Assembly (NCBI RefSeq): GCF_020026925.1
Contig: NZ_JAIQDW010000002.1
Location: 1-64,000, forward strand
Length of the DNA stretch: 64,000 nt
From: Flavobacterium hibisci
Lineage (GTDB): Bacteria > Bacteroidota > Bacteroidia > Flavobacteriales > Flavobacteriaceae
Direction: 5' to 3'
In this document: one piece after another, positions 35,707-44,059 of the stretch
How positions within the stretch are numbered: position 1 is the first letter of the stretch
Layout: the number at the start of each line of letters is the position of its first letter
Position numbers and translations under genes: made by a program
The notes under the pieces: generated by a model
Seen by the model: the letters and a program-made list of their open reading frames with translations, nothing else
What the model was told of the DNA's origin: nothing
The model's database searches: none

Positions 35707-36282
35707 TTAAGTCCTGATTTTTCTTTTGAGCCGGCTGAAGGATTCCGGCTGAATGCCTAAATAAGACGCGATGATTTGCTGTGAAACACGATTTTCAATA
35801 TTCGGAAATTCAGCAGTAAAGATTTCGTATCTTTTTTCTGCGTCCAAAAGCAGTAATTCTCTTTCTCTTTTTTCTTTAATGTAAAAAGCTTTTTCAAGAA
35901 TTTGGACTAAAAATGCATTCCAAAACGGATTCTCTTCTTTTATAGCTAACCAATCAGCATAATCGATTTCAAGAATTTCGGAATTTTCCATTGCCTCAAC
36001 AGCAAAATAGGAAGGTGTATTATAAATCATAGCCGAATATGAACTGACAAAATTATTTTCGGCTATAATATTTTTAGTGAATTGGTTTCCGTTTTCGTGC
36101 GTGTAAACATATCGGAATAAACCTTTGATTAAAAAAGCCATTTTGTGAGGCACCTGACCTTCTTTGATAAAATAATTTCCTTTCTGAATTATTTTGTGTT
36201 GTGAGATATTTGCCAACTCCTGTAATTCCTTTTCCGGCAGTCCTAAGTGACTTAAAAATGATTTTTTATCGTCATCTTCCAT
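35707..36282 (-). CDS. Crp/Fnr-family cyclic-nucleotide-binding-like regulator
   Basis: The 191-residue protein has an N-terminal cNMP-binding beta-roll (about 15-125, GNYFIKEGQVPHKMAFLIKG). Its C-terminal helix-turn-helix is short (about 150-191, NRVSQQIIASYLGIQPESFS). The phosphate-binding cassette of true cAMP receptors is not evident, so it probably senses something else. Such short Crp-like regulators are frequent in Bacteroidota. It lies 20 bp after lipB and 62 bp before the SDR gene, which is its most likely target. Confidence 0.87.
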   Translation of the reverse strand: MEDDDKKSFLSHLGLPEKELQELANISQHKIIQKGNYFIKEGQVPHKMAFLIKGLFRYVYTHENGNQFTKNIIAENNFVSSYSAMIYNTPSYFAVEAMENSEILEIDYADWLAIKEENPFWNAFLVQILEKAFYIKEKRERELLLLDAEKRYEIFTAEFPNIENRVSQQIIASYLGIQPESFSRLKRKIRT

Positions 36283-36302
36283 AACTGAATTACTTTTAAA
36301 TC

Positions 36303-37001
36303 TTAAATAAATTCCGCTTCGAATAACTCCTTAAGATGTTTGATGATTTTAGCTTTCACTTCTTCTTCATTTACTTTTTCAAAACCTAGTTCAACGTTCA
36401 GAGAAGTAACGCCTTTTCCGCGGATTCCACACGGAATAATATTATCAAAATACCCTAAATCAACGTTTACGTTTAAGGCAAATCCGTGCATGGTTACCCA
36501 GCGGGATGCACGAACGCCCATTGCGCAGATTTTGCGAGCAAACGGAGTTCCAACACCTAGCCATACACCTGTTTCTCCTTCGCTCCTGCCCGATTCTAAT
36601 CCGTATTCTGCCAGAGTTAAAATAATTGATTCTTCAAGTAAACGCAGGTATTTATGAATATCAGTAAAGAAGTTTTCCAGATCCAGAATAGGATAACCAA
36701 CAATTTGCCCGGGACCGTGATAAGTAATATCGCCACCCCGGTTGATTTTATAAAAAGTCGCTCCTTTGGCTTCGAGCTGTTTTTCGTTTAACAGCAAGTT
36801 TTCAAGATCGCCGCTTTTTCCTAAAGTATAAACATGCGGATGCTCTACAAATAATAAGTAATTTGGAGTAGGAATTTCAGTTTCTTCCCTTCTGTTCTGG
36901 ATTTTCAAATCGACTATTCTTTTGAATAATTCTTCCTGGTATTCCCAGGTCGTTTTGTAATCTTTAGCTCCGAGGTCTTTTAGCTGGATGATTTTGTTCA
37001 T
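36303..37001 (-). CDS. lipB: Lipoyl (octanoyl) transferase LipB
   Basis: The 232-residue enzyme transfers octanoate from acyl carrier protein to lipoyl domains, the first step of lipoate synthesis in the cytoplasm. Motifs include FVEHPHVYTLGKSG, RGGDITYHGPGQIVGYPIL, the catalytic Lys157 (RKICAMG) and the acyl-accepting Cys191 (IIPCGIRGKGVTSL). Length is normal. The start ATG at 37001 is clear. Another gene reads toward it with an inverted repeat between (37083-37143), so it likely has its own promoter. Confidence 0.96.
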   Translation of the reverse strand: MNKIIQLKDLGAKDYKTTWEYQEELFKRIVDLKIQNRREETEIPTPNYLLFVEHPHVYTLGKSGDLENLLLNEKQLEAKGATFYKINRGGDITYHGPGQIVGYPILDLENFFTDIHKYLRLLEESIILTLAEYGLESGRSEGETGVWLGVGTPFARKICAMGVRASRWVTMHGFALNVNVDLGYFDNIIPCGIRGKGVTSLNVELGFEKVNEEEVKAKIIKHLKELFEAEFI

Positions 37002-37082
37002 TGTATTATTTTGAAGTGCAAAAATACAATTAAATATTGTGATTCAATATGTAAGGTCTTAAAGGTACAACTTACATAAATT

Positions 37083-37143
37083 TTACCGCAAATTCGCAAA
37101 TTCTATTTTAAAGCCAGAAACAAAATTTGAGAATTTGCGGTTT
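37083..37143. repeat. Intergenic inverted repeat upstream of lipB
   Basis: CCGCAAATTC (37086-37095) pairs perfectly with GAATTTGCGG (37131-37140), and AAATTCGCAAATT forms a small internal direct repeat. It looks like an extragenic palindromic repeat and may also end transcription of the lipoprotein gene stopping at 37160, though it lacks a good T run on that strand. Confidence 0.5.
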
Positions 37144-37159
37144 TAAAAAAATTCTCATA

Positions 37160-37915
37160 TTATTTTTCAAACTCAACATCAAAGTTAAGTTTGTCCGGGT
37201 TCTCCATATAATCCGTAAAAGGGTATTGAATTGTAATTGTTTTTCTGTCTTCGCTGAACAAAGCATTCGGATTCGAAACTTTCTTTATTTTTTTAGGAAA
37301 ATGATACTTTAAAATATAATTAGACGATGCAAAGATCATTTTTGACATATCAGGAGCAGAATCTTTTGCTTTTTCAGCCAGTTTTTTGGTATCGATAACT
37401 GCTTTTCTGCTAAACTTTTTTCCGTCATAAGTATAACTTAATTTACTGTTGTTATTGCCAAAATTACTCCCAAAAGGCGATGATGCATTTCCGCCTTTTT
37501 CTAATTGTTGTAACACACTTAAAGTTTGCAGAATATCCTGCATTTCGTTAACATTTTTAAAATCACTTGAAAGTGTCATTAAAAACTCTTTCTTTTCAGA
37601 ACTCATTTTAGTATTCACCACAAAATTTTCTAATTTTTTCAGCTCTTTCTGAACTTCCGGGGAAAGTTTTGCTATAGTGTCTTTTTTCGCTTCGAATAAT
37701 TGTTTGAAGGTAAAAGAAGAGTCAATTTCTTTTTTTGCTTCGGCCCCCATTTGCTGGGTCATCTGGTCTCCTGCCATAGCCATTAATGATGAACCGTCCA
37801 TATCTACAGAGAATTTTCCGGTTCCGTTATCGTTGATTGTAATGTTTTCAGTAAAAGTACAGCTTGTAAGTGTTGACAGTAAAAAAGAAAAACTAAGTAG
37901 TTTGTATAATTTCAT
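37160..37915 (-). CDS. Lipoprotein of unknown function
   Basis: The 251-residue protein has a lipoprotein signal (STLTSC, Cys about 19). The mature part is hydrophilic: NITINDNGTGKFSVDMDGSS, a long helical segment (about 50-125) rich in Lys and Glu, a Gly/Asn-rich linker (about 140-160) and a C-terminal beta region (YILKYHFPKKIKKVSNPNAL). No catalytic motif is visible. The opening resembles lipoproteins annotated only as hypothetical in Bacteroidota. It appears to be a single-gene unit. Confidence 0.7.
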   Translation of the reverse strand: MKLYKLLSFSFLLSTLTSCTFTENITINDNGTGKFSVDMDGSSLMAMAGDQMTQQMGAEAKKEIDSSFTFKQLFEAKKDTIAKLSPEVQKELKKLENFVVNTKMSSEKKEFLMTLSSDFKNVNEMQDILQTLSVLQQLEKGGNASSPFGSNFGNNNSKLSYTYDGKKFSRKAVIDTKKLAEKAKDSAPDMSKMIFASSNYILKYHFPKKIKKVSNPNALFSEDRKTITIQYPFTDYMENPDKLNFDVEFEK

Positions 37916-38061
37916 CGCTATGTAATTTTTATCAAAGATACGAACTTTTTTAAGCTACTAAGGTTCTGATATTTTAAGTTGCTAAGTTTTACAGCCAGTT
38001 CAATACTTTTATTGGTAACACCTCCAACTAAAACGTGTTTTGAAAATAAAAATCTCTAATC

Positions 38062-38131
38062 TAGCCCCGATAGAAATGGAAATCCTTTTATGCCGGGGTT
38101 CGGCATGAAAGATTATAATGGATAGCGGGAC
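38062..38131 (+). ncRNA. Structured RNA-like element upstream of lysS, possibly Flavo-1-like
   Basis: The segment begins TAGCCCCGATAGAAATGGAA and ends GGATAGCGGGAC. Its centre folds as ATCCTTTTATGCC with GGCATGAAAGAT across a 7-nt loop (one bulge or mismatch). The flanks can pair CCCG with CGGG, leaving GAUAGAA and GGAUAG as internal loops. I recall near-identical blocks in many Flavobacterium intergenic regions, and the conserved Flavobacteria RNA Flavo-1 is the likeliest match, but this was not checked. It lies before the lysS promoter, so it is not part of the lysS leader. Orientation is inferred from the reading of the conserved blocks. Confidence 0.5.
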
Positions 38132-38187
38132 AAAAGTTCATGAAAAAACCTCAAATTTCTGCTGCAAAAAACCTTAACACTTTGAGT

Positions 38188-38216
38188 TGAAACTTGAAAC
38201 AAAAATTTTATCTTTG
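38188..38216 (+). promoter_or_regulatory. lysS promoter
   Basis: TTG at 38188-38190 and TATCTTTG at 38209-38216 are separated by 18 bp, a full match to the Bacteroidota promoter pattern TTG/TAnnTTTG. The expected transcription start is near 38221, giving a leader of about 20 nt. Confidence 0.75.
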
Positions 38217-38239
38217 CAGACTTAAAAAAAGAGCACAAA

Positions 38240-39943
38240 ATGGCATTATCAGAACAAGAAATCATCAGAAGAGAAAAACTTCAAAACTTACGCAACTTAG
38301 GAATCAATCCTTATCCGGCAAATCTTTTTCCTGTAAATCATACATCTAAGCAGATAAAGGAAACTTTTGAAGAAGGTAAGAAGGTAATTGTTGCAGGACG
38401 TTTGATGAGTGTTCGTGATCAGGGTAAAGCTTGTTTTGCTGAGTTACAGGATAGCGAAGGACGTATTCAATTGTACGTGAACCGCGATGTTTTGTGTGAA
38501 GGTGACGATAAAACTTTGTACAATCAGGTTTTCAAAAAATTAACCGATTTAGGTGATTTTATTGGTATTGAAGGAGAATTGTTTACGACTCAGGTTGGTG
38601 CAAAATGTATTCGTGTAAGCGGTTTTACTTTTTTGAGTAAAACGTTACGCCCGCTACCTTTGCCAAAAGTGGACGAAGACGGAAAAGTATTCGATGCTTT
38701 TAACGATGCTGAATTGCGTTACAGAATGCGTTATGTAGATTTAACGGTAAATCCGCAGGTTAAAGAAACTTTTATCAAGCGTACCAAGTTATTTACTGCA
38801 ATGCGTGGTTATTTTAACGATGCAGGATACCTAGAGGTTGACACTCCAGTTTTGCAATCGATTCCTGGTGGAGCTTCTGCACGTCCATTTATTACGCACC
38901 ATAATTCGCTTGATATTCCGCTTTACATGCGTATTGCAAACGAATTGTATTTGAAAAGATTAATTGTTGGTGGATTTGAAGGTGTTTATGAGTTCTCCAG
39001 AAACTTCCGTAACGAAGGTATGGACAGAACGCATAATCCTGAGTTTACCGCAATGGAAATATATGTAGCTTACAAAGACTACAACTGGATGATGGAATTT
39101 GCAGAAGGCTTATTGGAGCATTGTGCAATTGCTGTTAACGGAACCAGCGAAGTGACTTTTGGCGAGCACACCATCAACTTTAAAGCGCCTTACGCTCGTG
39201 TTACGATGACCGATTCTATCAAACATTTTACTGGTTTTGATATTTCTGGTAAAACAGAACAGGAATTGTTTGAAGCTGCACGCGGCATGGGAATCGAGGT
39301 TGACGAAACAATGGGTAAAGGAAAATTGATTGATGAAATTTTTGGAGCGAAATGCGAAGGAAATTATATTCAGCCTACTTTTATTACTGATTATCCAAAA
39401 GAAATGTCGCCGCTTTGTAAAGAACACCGCGATAATCCGGACTTGACGGAGCGTTTTGAATTAATGGTTTGCGGTAAAGAAATTGCAAATGCGTATTCTG
39501 AATTGAATGACCCAATTGACCAAAGAGAGCGTTTTGAAGACCAAATGCGTCTGGCTGCAAAAGGTGATGATGAAGCAAACGGAATTATCGACGAAGACTT
39601 CTTAAGAGCTTTAGAATACGGAATGCCTCCAACATCAGGAATGGGAATTGGAATGGATCGTTTGATTATGTATCTGACGAATAATGCTTCTATTCAGGAG
39701 GTTTTATTGTTCCCGCAAATGCGTCCGGAGAAAAAACAAACCGTTGAACTATCTGATGAAGAGAAATTTATTATTGATTTATTGAAAGGAAATGACAATA
39801 AAATGGATCTTCAGCAATTGAAAGTTACGGCAAATTTAAGCGGTAAAAAATGGGATGCCTCTATGAAAAATTTATCTAAACACGGTTTGACTAAGGTTGC
39901 TGTGGAGGGTGAGTTTAAGTTTGTGGAATTGGTGGGGAATTAA
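38240..39943 (+). CDS. lysS: Lysyl-tRNA synthetase, class II
   Basis: The 567-residue enzyme charges tRNA-Lys. An N-terminal OB-fold anticodon-binding domain (about 55-160) precedes the class II catalytic core. That core has motif 2 in YEFSRNFRNEGMDRTHNPEF, the lysine-site segment PGGASARPFITHHNSLDIPL and motif 3 in GMGIGMDRLIMYLT. A C-terminal extension of about 65 residues (QTVELSDEEKFIIDLLKG and onward) goes beyond the Escherichia coli enzyme of about 505 residues and is typical of Bacteroidota LysS. The start ATG follows an AAAAAGAG purine stretch. A terminator follows at 39994. Confidence 0.97.
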   Translation: MALSEQEIIRREKLQNLRNLGINPYPANLFPVNHTSKQIKETFEEGKKVIVAGRLMSVRDQGKACFAELQDSEGRIQLYVNRDVLCEGDDKTLYNQVFKKLTDLGDFIGIEGELFTTQVGAKCIRVSGFTFLSKTLRPLPLPKVDEDGKVFDAFNDAELRYRMRYVDLTVNPQVKETFIKRTKLFTAMRGYFNDAGYLEVDTPVLQSIPGGASARPFITHHNSLDIPLYMRIANELYLKRLIVGGFEGVYEFSRNFRNEGMDRTHNPEFTAMEIYVAYKDYNWMMEFAEGLLEHCAIAVNGTSEVTFGEHTINFKAPYARVTMTDSIKHFTGFDISGKTEQELFEAARGMGIEVDETMGKGKLIDEIFGAKCEGNYIQPTFITDYPKEMSPLCKEHRDNPDLTERFELMVCGKEIANAYSELNDPIDQRERFEDQMRLAAKGDDEANGIIDEDFLRALEYGMPPTSGMGIGMDRLIMYLTNNASIQEVLLFPQMRPEKKQTVELSDEEKFIIDLLKGNDNKMDLQQLKVTANLSGKKWDASMKNLSKHGLTKVAVEGEFKFVELVGN

Positions 39944-39993
39944 AATTCCAATTTTAGAAAATTCCAAATTCCAAAACTGGACTTTATAATATT

Positions 39994-40032
39994 CAAACCC
40001 GACAGGTTTTAAAAACCTATCGGGTTTTTTAT
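39994..40032 (+). terminator. Rho-independent terminator after lysS
   Basis: AAACCCGACAGGTTT pairs with AAACCTATCGGGTTT (one mismatch) and is followed by TTTTTT. The CAGGTTTT/AAAACCT core recurs in the hairpin at 41236-41260. Confidence 0.85.
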
Positions 40033-40101
40033 TTAAATTCGTAAACAAATAATTTGATTAAAAAGTATCGAATTAGAAATAATAAATTTAAACACCTCAG
40101 A

Positions 40102-40581
40102 ATGTCTTACTTTACGATAGCTCTTGTCATCTTACTATTTGCTTGTTATATTTTTTATGTACAGCAAAAATTTGAAATGCATCCTGCTTCAGAAAGAAGG
40201 CAAAAAATGTTTGAATTATTAAACCAGCAGTATGAAGGACTAAAAGAAAACAATCTTGGTTATTTTGAATATTCTATAAATAATAAAAATATCTTGTTTG
40301 AATACAAAACCTATAGATCTAAAACTGTTGTAAATATTTTAAAGGTTTATGTTGACATTTCAAATATAGAAGAAGACATTAGAAAACTTTGCAAAATTCA
40401 TTTTTACTGTGTAAATATTGATAATAGAGATTGGGTAGAAATGCCTGTAGATGTTATCTTTGATACATTAAATAATTTAGCAAAAAAATCAAACAAAACC
40501 GTCTCTAAAATAATCTCTGAAACCGAAATCTATATTTCAGAAAAAAGAACAGAAAGAGATAAGAAAAAGCTATTTGCTTAG
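40102..40581 (+). CDS. Hypothetical single-pass membrane protein
   Basis: From the ATG at 40102 the protein has 159 residues. An in-frame TTG at 40054 would add 16 basic residues (MIKKYRIRNNKFKHLR), which would fit the positive-inside rule, so either start is possible. One membrane helix (MSYFTIALVILLFACYIFYV) is followed by a soluble alpha/beta region (about 20-159) with no known motif and a charged tail ending RTERDKKKLFA. It ends 4 bp before the convergent lipoprotein gene. The function is unknown. Confidence 0.6.
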   Translation: MSYFTIALVILLFACYIFYVQQKFEMHPASERRQKMFELLNQQYEGLKENNLGYFEYSINNKNILFEYKTYRSKTVVNILKVYVDISNIEEDIRKLCKIHFYCVNIDNRDWVEMPVDVIFDTLNNLAKKSNKTVSKIISETEIYISEKRTERDKKKLFA

Positions 40582-40585
40582 AATT

Positions 40586-41185
40586 TTAAAACGAATACTG
40601 CTCCAATTTCTTCCCCTGAATATCCAAAACCTTTGAACTTCTTTTCGGGAAATCTCCTACATGTTCGGGCTGGACAGATGGATTTGATGGATATTTTCCG
40701 TTTTTGAATTTTATATGATGAAACTTTCCGCTGCTTTGCATGATTAAATCATAAAACTTTTCGGTTGGATTTGTCGTGACATAAATCGGGAAATCGGTTA
40801 CGGTAAAAGAATTAATCAGGTTTCCGTCATTGTTCAAAATATAACCGGAACAGCCGCCGCTTCCGCAGAAGTACGAATTTGAGAAACCTACAAAATATTC
40901 GTGTTTCTGATCGTTATTTAAATCGAAAGCTTCGTAGTAAAAGTAGCGGTCTTCCTTCGTCATTGCAGGAAGATCTTTTTTTAATAAAATCTGCAATTGT
41001 TTACGAATCAATTCGACCGCTTTCTGATCATTTTGCGCATCATCACTTACATCTGCTGTACCGCCGAGTGTTTTCGATAACGTATCCTGAACAATGGCTT
41101 TGATTATATTTTTAGATTCCTCTCCTTTGTTTCGGCAGGAATATAATATTGAAATCCCGGTTAAAATTAGAATTATACGCTTCAT
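40586..41185 (-). CDS. Lipoprotein of unknown function
   Basis: The 199-residue protein has a lipobox-like ILYSC (Cys 17) and a charged mature part. The stretch YYEAFDLNNDQKHEYFVGF resembles an acidic calcium-binding or FG-GAP-type loop, and FCGSGGCSGYIL suggests a disulfide between two nearby cysteines. No enzyme motif is seen. It stands between two hairpins and convergently faces the membrane protein gene ending at 40581. Confidence 0.65.
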   Translation of the reverse strand: MKRIILILTGISILYSCRNKGEESKNIIKAIVQDTLSKTLGGTADVSDDAQNDQKAVELIRKQLQILLKKDLPAMTKEDRYFYYEAFDLNNDQKHEYFVGFSNSYFCGSGGCSGYILNNDGNLINSFTVTDFPIYVTTNPTEKFYDLIMQSSGKFHHIKFKNGKYPSNPSVQPEHVGDFPKRSSKVLDIQGKKLEQYSF

Positions 41186-41230
41186 AATTTGTATTTTAAG
41201 TAATTAAGATACAAAAAATATCCGAAATAC

Positions 41231-41263
41231 TAAATCTAACAGGTTTTGAAAACCTGTTAGGTT
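41231..41263 (-). terminator. Terminator-like hairpin after the hydroxyacid dehydrogenase gene
   Basis: CTAACAGGTTT pairs perfectly (11 bp) with AAACCTGTTAG across a 3-nt loop. On the reverse strand it is followed by ATTTAGTATTT, a weak T run. It lies about 20 bp past the stop at 41280. Confidence 0.6.
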
Positions 41264-41279
41264 TCTTCCACAAATTATT

Positions 41280-42305
41280 TTAAACCAATAACGCAGCTTT
41301 ATTTTCAATATCATGCTGTGTCAAAAGAGATTTTATAGTATTGAAAGTGACCAATGCAATCTGAGTCAAAGCTTCATTGGTAAAAAACGCCTGATGGGCT
41401 GTAACGAGAACATTCGGGAAACTCATCAATCGCTGGATTGCATCATCCTGAATAATATCATCTGACAAATCCCTGAAAAACAGTTTTTCTTCCTGTTCGT
41501 AAACGTCAATTCCGAGATACCCTATTTTTCCTTGTTTTAAACCTTCGATCACACAGGCTGTTTCGATTAAACCGCCACGACTGGTGTTGATAATCATCAC
41601 ATTTTCTTTCATTAAGGCAATAGAATCTTTATTGATGACATGTTTGGTCTGATCGTTCAGTGGACAATGCAGGGAAATAATATCACTCGTTTTGAAAATC
41701 TCTTCTAAACTTACAAAAGAAATTCCATCTTTGATCATTTCATCGTTTTCTACAATATCATACGCTAAAACTTTACAACCAAAACCTAAAGCGATTTTAG
41801 CGAAAGCTTTCCCGATATTTCCCGTTCCGATGATTCCGATTGTTTTTCCGAATAAATCAAAACCCAGTAAGCCATTTAAGGCGAAATTTTGTTCACGAAC
41901 TCTGTTGTACGCTTTATGTGTTTTTCTGTTTAAGGTTAAAATCATCGCCATGGCATGTTCTGCAACTGCCTGAGGGGAATAAGCTGGCACACGACAGACT
42001 TTTATATGGTATCTTTTTGCGGCTTCTAAATCGACGTTGTTAAAACCGGCACAACGCAGAGCAATAATCTTTACGTTCTTTTCTGCCAGTTGCCTGATCA
42101 CTTCTTCATTGACAATATCATTTACAAAAACACAAACAATTGCTGCGTTTTCAATCAGGATTACTGTTTGCGGATTCAGCTGTGTTTCAAAATAATCCAA
42201 TTCATAACTAAATTCATCATTATACTTATTGAAAAAAGTTTTATCATACGGCTGAGTGGAGAAAAAAGCAATCTTTTTTTTATTATAAATAGAATTTACG
42301 CTCAT
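41280..42305 (-). CDS. D-2-hydroxyacid dehydrogenase, D-lactate dehydrogenase type
   Basis: 341 residues from the ATG at 42305 (MSVNSIYNKKKIAFFSTQPY); a longer frame to 42422 is not supported. The family layout is clear: NAD-binding GIIGTGNIGKAFA (about 150-160), the catalytic Arg in NTSRGGLIE, the Glu in GIDVYEQEE and the His in VLVTAHQAFFT. The N-terminal YDKTFF and the RCAGFNNVDLEAAKRY segment match fermentative D-lactate dehydrogenases, which reduce pyruvate with NADH. Other 2-ketoacids are possible substrates. It is a single-gene unit, divergent from the CopD-like/nad operon. Confidence 0.87.
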   Translation of the reverse strand: MSVNSIYNKKKIAFFSTQPYDKTFFNKYNDEFSYELDYFETQLNPQTVILIENAAIVCVFVNDIVNEEVIRQLAEKNVKIIALRCAGFNNVDLEAAKRYHIKVCRVPAYSPQAVAEHAMAMILTLNRKTHKAYNRVREQNFALNGLLGFDLFGKTIGIIGTGNIGKAFAKIALGFGCKVLAYDIVENDEMIKDGISFVSLEEIFKTSDIISLHCPLNDQTKHVINKDSIALMKENVMIINTSRGGLIETACVIEGLKQGKIGYLGIDVYEQEEKLFFRDLSDDIIQDDAIQRLMSFPNVLVTAHQAFFTNEALTQIALVTFNTIKSLLTQHDIENKAALLV

Positions 42306-42638
42306 AATTACTGTTTTAAAATTTTTGATTACCCCATGACACATCTTATCATCAAGCCGTAATTTACTTTTTTCCAGTACCAACAAAGTTACTAATTTAC
42401 AATATTCTAAATCAGAAAACAATAGAATTACTCCTGTTTTTACTTAACTGATTAAAACAAATTAATACCATTTTTAAAAGGAAAAACATGATAAAAGTCA
42501 TTTCTTATTCCTTTTTAAAATTGTAAAATTACATTCCTAAAAAAAATATAATTCAACATAAAAACCATGAAGAAAAACAATTAATAATTAAGATAAAACA
42601 TCTTAAACCCTGAAAATAATTCCCGAAAAATAAAAATT
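42306..42638. other. Divergent intergenic region
   Basis: About 330 bp separates the hydroxyacid dehydrogenase gene from the CopD-like/nadA/nadB operon. It should hold both promoters, but I could not identify a convincing TTG/TAnnTTTG pair, operator or hairpin. Confidence 0.35.
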
Positions 42639-43088
42639 ATGAACCATCATCTTCTCTTAATCATTCATCTTTTGGGCGCAGCCATTTGGGTTGGAGGTCA
42701 TATACTGCTTTGTGTCGCCTATCTCCCGAAAGCATTAAAAGAAAAAGACCCAAACATTATTCTGAATTACGAAAAGAAATACGAACCTGTAGGCATGACT
42801 TCCTTGTTTTTACTGGTCGTAACAGGTATTTTGATGACTTATAAATATGGCGTAACCTTAGATTATTGGTTTCAGTTTGATACTCCAATTGAGAGCGTTG
42901 TTTCATCAAAATTAATTTTATTGCTCACCACTGTAGCTTTTGCCTTAAGCGCCCAATTTCGGGTTTTGCCTAAACTGAAAACCAATCCGCGTAAATTACC
43001 AGAGATGACTTTTCATATCGTATCGGTTACCATAATCGGTATTCTAATGCTGATTTTTGGTTCCTTTATTGGGTTTGGAGGTTTCTAA
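42639..43088 (+). CDS. CopD-like integral membrane protein
   Basis: The 149-residue protein has four likely membrane helices (about 3-27, 50-68, 87-105 and 123-147). The opening HHLLLIIHLLGAAIWVGGHI, with three histidines near the membrane face, and the later LTTVAFALSAQFRVLP recall CopD-type and related di-heme or copper-associated membrane proteins. The true function is unknown. The gene lies 26 bp before nadA on the same strand, suggesting cotranscription with de novo NAD synthesis, whose first enzymes use FAD and an oxygen-sensitive iron-sulfur cluster. Confidence 0.6.
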   Translation: MNHHLLLIIHLLGAAIWVGGHILLCVAYLPKALKEKDPNIILNYEKKYEPVGMTSLFLLVVTGILMTYKYGVTLDYWFQFDTPIESVVSSKLILLLTTVAFALSAQFRVLPKLKTNPRKLPEMTFHIVSVTIIGILMLIFGSFIGFGGF

Positions 43089-43114
43089 TCATTAAATAAA
43101 TAATTTTTTAAAAA

Positions 43115-44059
43115 ATGGATACAATCGAAATACAAAATTTAAAAGAGCAGATTATAAAACTTAAAAAAGAAAAAAACGCTGTCCTTTTAGCACATTATTA
43201 CCAGCGGACCGAAATTCAGGAAATCGCAGATTATGTTGGCGACAGCCTGGGATTATCTCAGGAAGCTGCAAAAGTCGATGCCGATATTATTCTCTTTGCC
43301 GGAGTTCATTTTATGGCAGAAACAGCAAAAATTTTAAATCCTTCCAAAAAAGTAATTCTGCCGGATGAAAATGCCGGATGTTCACTGGCTGAATCGTGTC
43401 CTCCTGATTTATTTAAAAAATTTACGGATCAGCATCCTGACCATCTTGTGATTACGTATGTGAATTGTTCTGCAGAGGTCAAAGCCCTGACAGATATTGT
43501 AGTGACCTCTGCTAATGCCGTAAAAATTGTAGAATCGATTCCCAAAGAAACGCCGGTTATTTTTGCTCCGGATAAAAATCTCGGGAAATATGTGATGAGC
43601 AAAGCAGGAAGGGATATGGTTTTGTGGGATGGTTCCTGTGTCGTTCATGAAGCTTTTTCATTAGATAAATTACTTGAATTGTATAAAGAACATCCGGATG
43701 CCAAAATCATTGCGCATCCCGAATCTGAAACTCATATTTTGGCTGCTGCCAGCTATATTGGCTCCACTTCCGGAATGATCGATTATGTAAAAACCGATTC
43801 CTGTAATAAATTTATTGTCGCTACCGAATTTGGGATTTTACATAAAATGCAAGAGGAAGTTCCTGAAAAAATATTGATTCCCGCTCCTGCGAAAGAAGAC
43901 AACACCTGTGCCTGCAGCGAATGTGGTTATATGAAAATGAATACGCTCCAAAAAGTATACGACTGTTTAGTAAATGAAAGTCCTGAAATTACCGTACCCG
44001 AAGCTATTATCCAAAAAGCATTAATTCCGATTGAAAGAATGCTTGAGTTATCCAAATGA
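43115..44059 (+). CDS. nadA: Quinolinate synthase
   Basis: The 314-residue enzyme joins iminoaspartate and dihydroxyacetone phosphate to quinolinate and carries a 4Fe-4S cluster. Visible are [31 protein letters not shown] (Cys89), WDGSC (Cys175) and the CACSEC cluster (265-270), which supply the three cluster ligands. HPESE and STSGM line the active site. Length is normal. Its stop overlaps the nadB start by 4 bp, so the two are translationally coupled. Confidence 0.96.
   Translation: MDTIEIQNLKEQIIKLKKEKNAVLLAHYYQRTEIQEIADYVGDSLGLSQEAAKVDADIILFAGVHFMAETAKILNPSKKVILPDENAGCSLAESCPPDLFKKFTDQHPDHLVITYVNCSAEVKALTDIVVTSANAVKIVESIPKETPVIFAPDKNLGKYVMSKAGRDMVLWDGSCVVHEAFSLDKLLELYKEHPDAKIIAHPESETHILAAASYIGSTSGMIDYVKTDSCNKFIVATEFGILHKMQEEVPEKILIPAPAKEDNTCACSECGYMKMNTLQKVYDCLVNESPEITVPEAIIQKALIPIERMLELSK

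Noticed and set aside
35707..36282. Idea that the Crp-like regulator binds cAMP
   Set aside because: The phosphate-binding cassette residues of true cAMP receptors are not evident.
42306..42422. N-terminal extension of the hydroxyacid dehydrogenase
   Set aside because: The extra 39 residues match nothing in the family; MSVNSIYNKKK at 42305 is the natural start.
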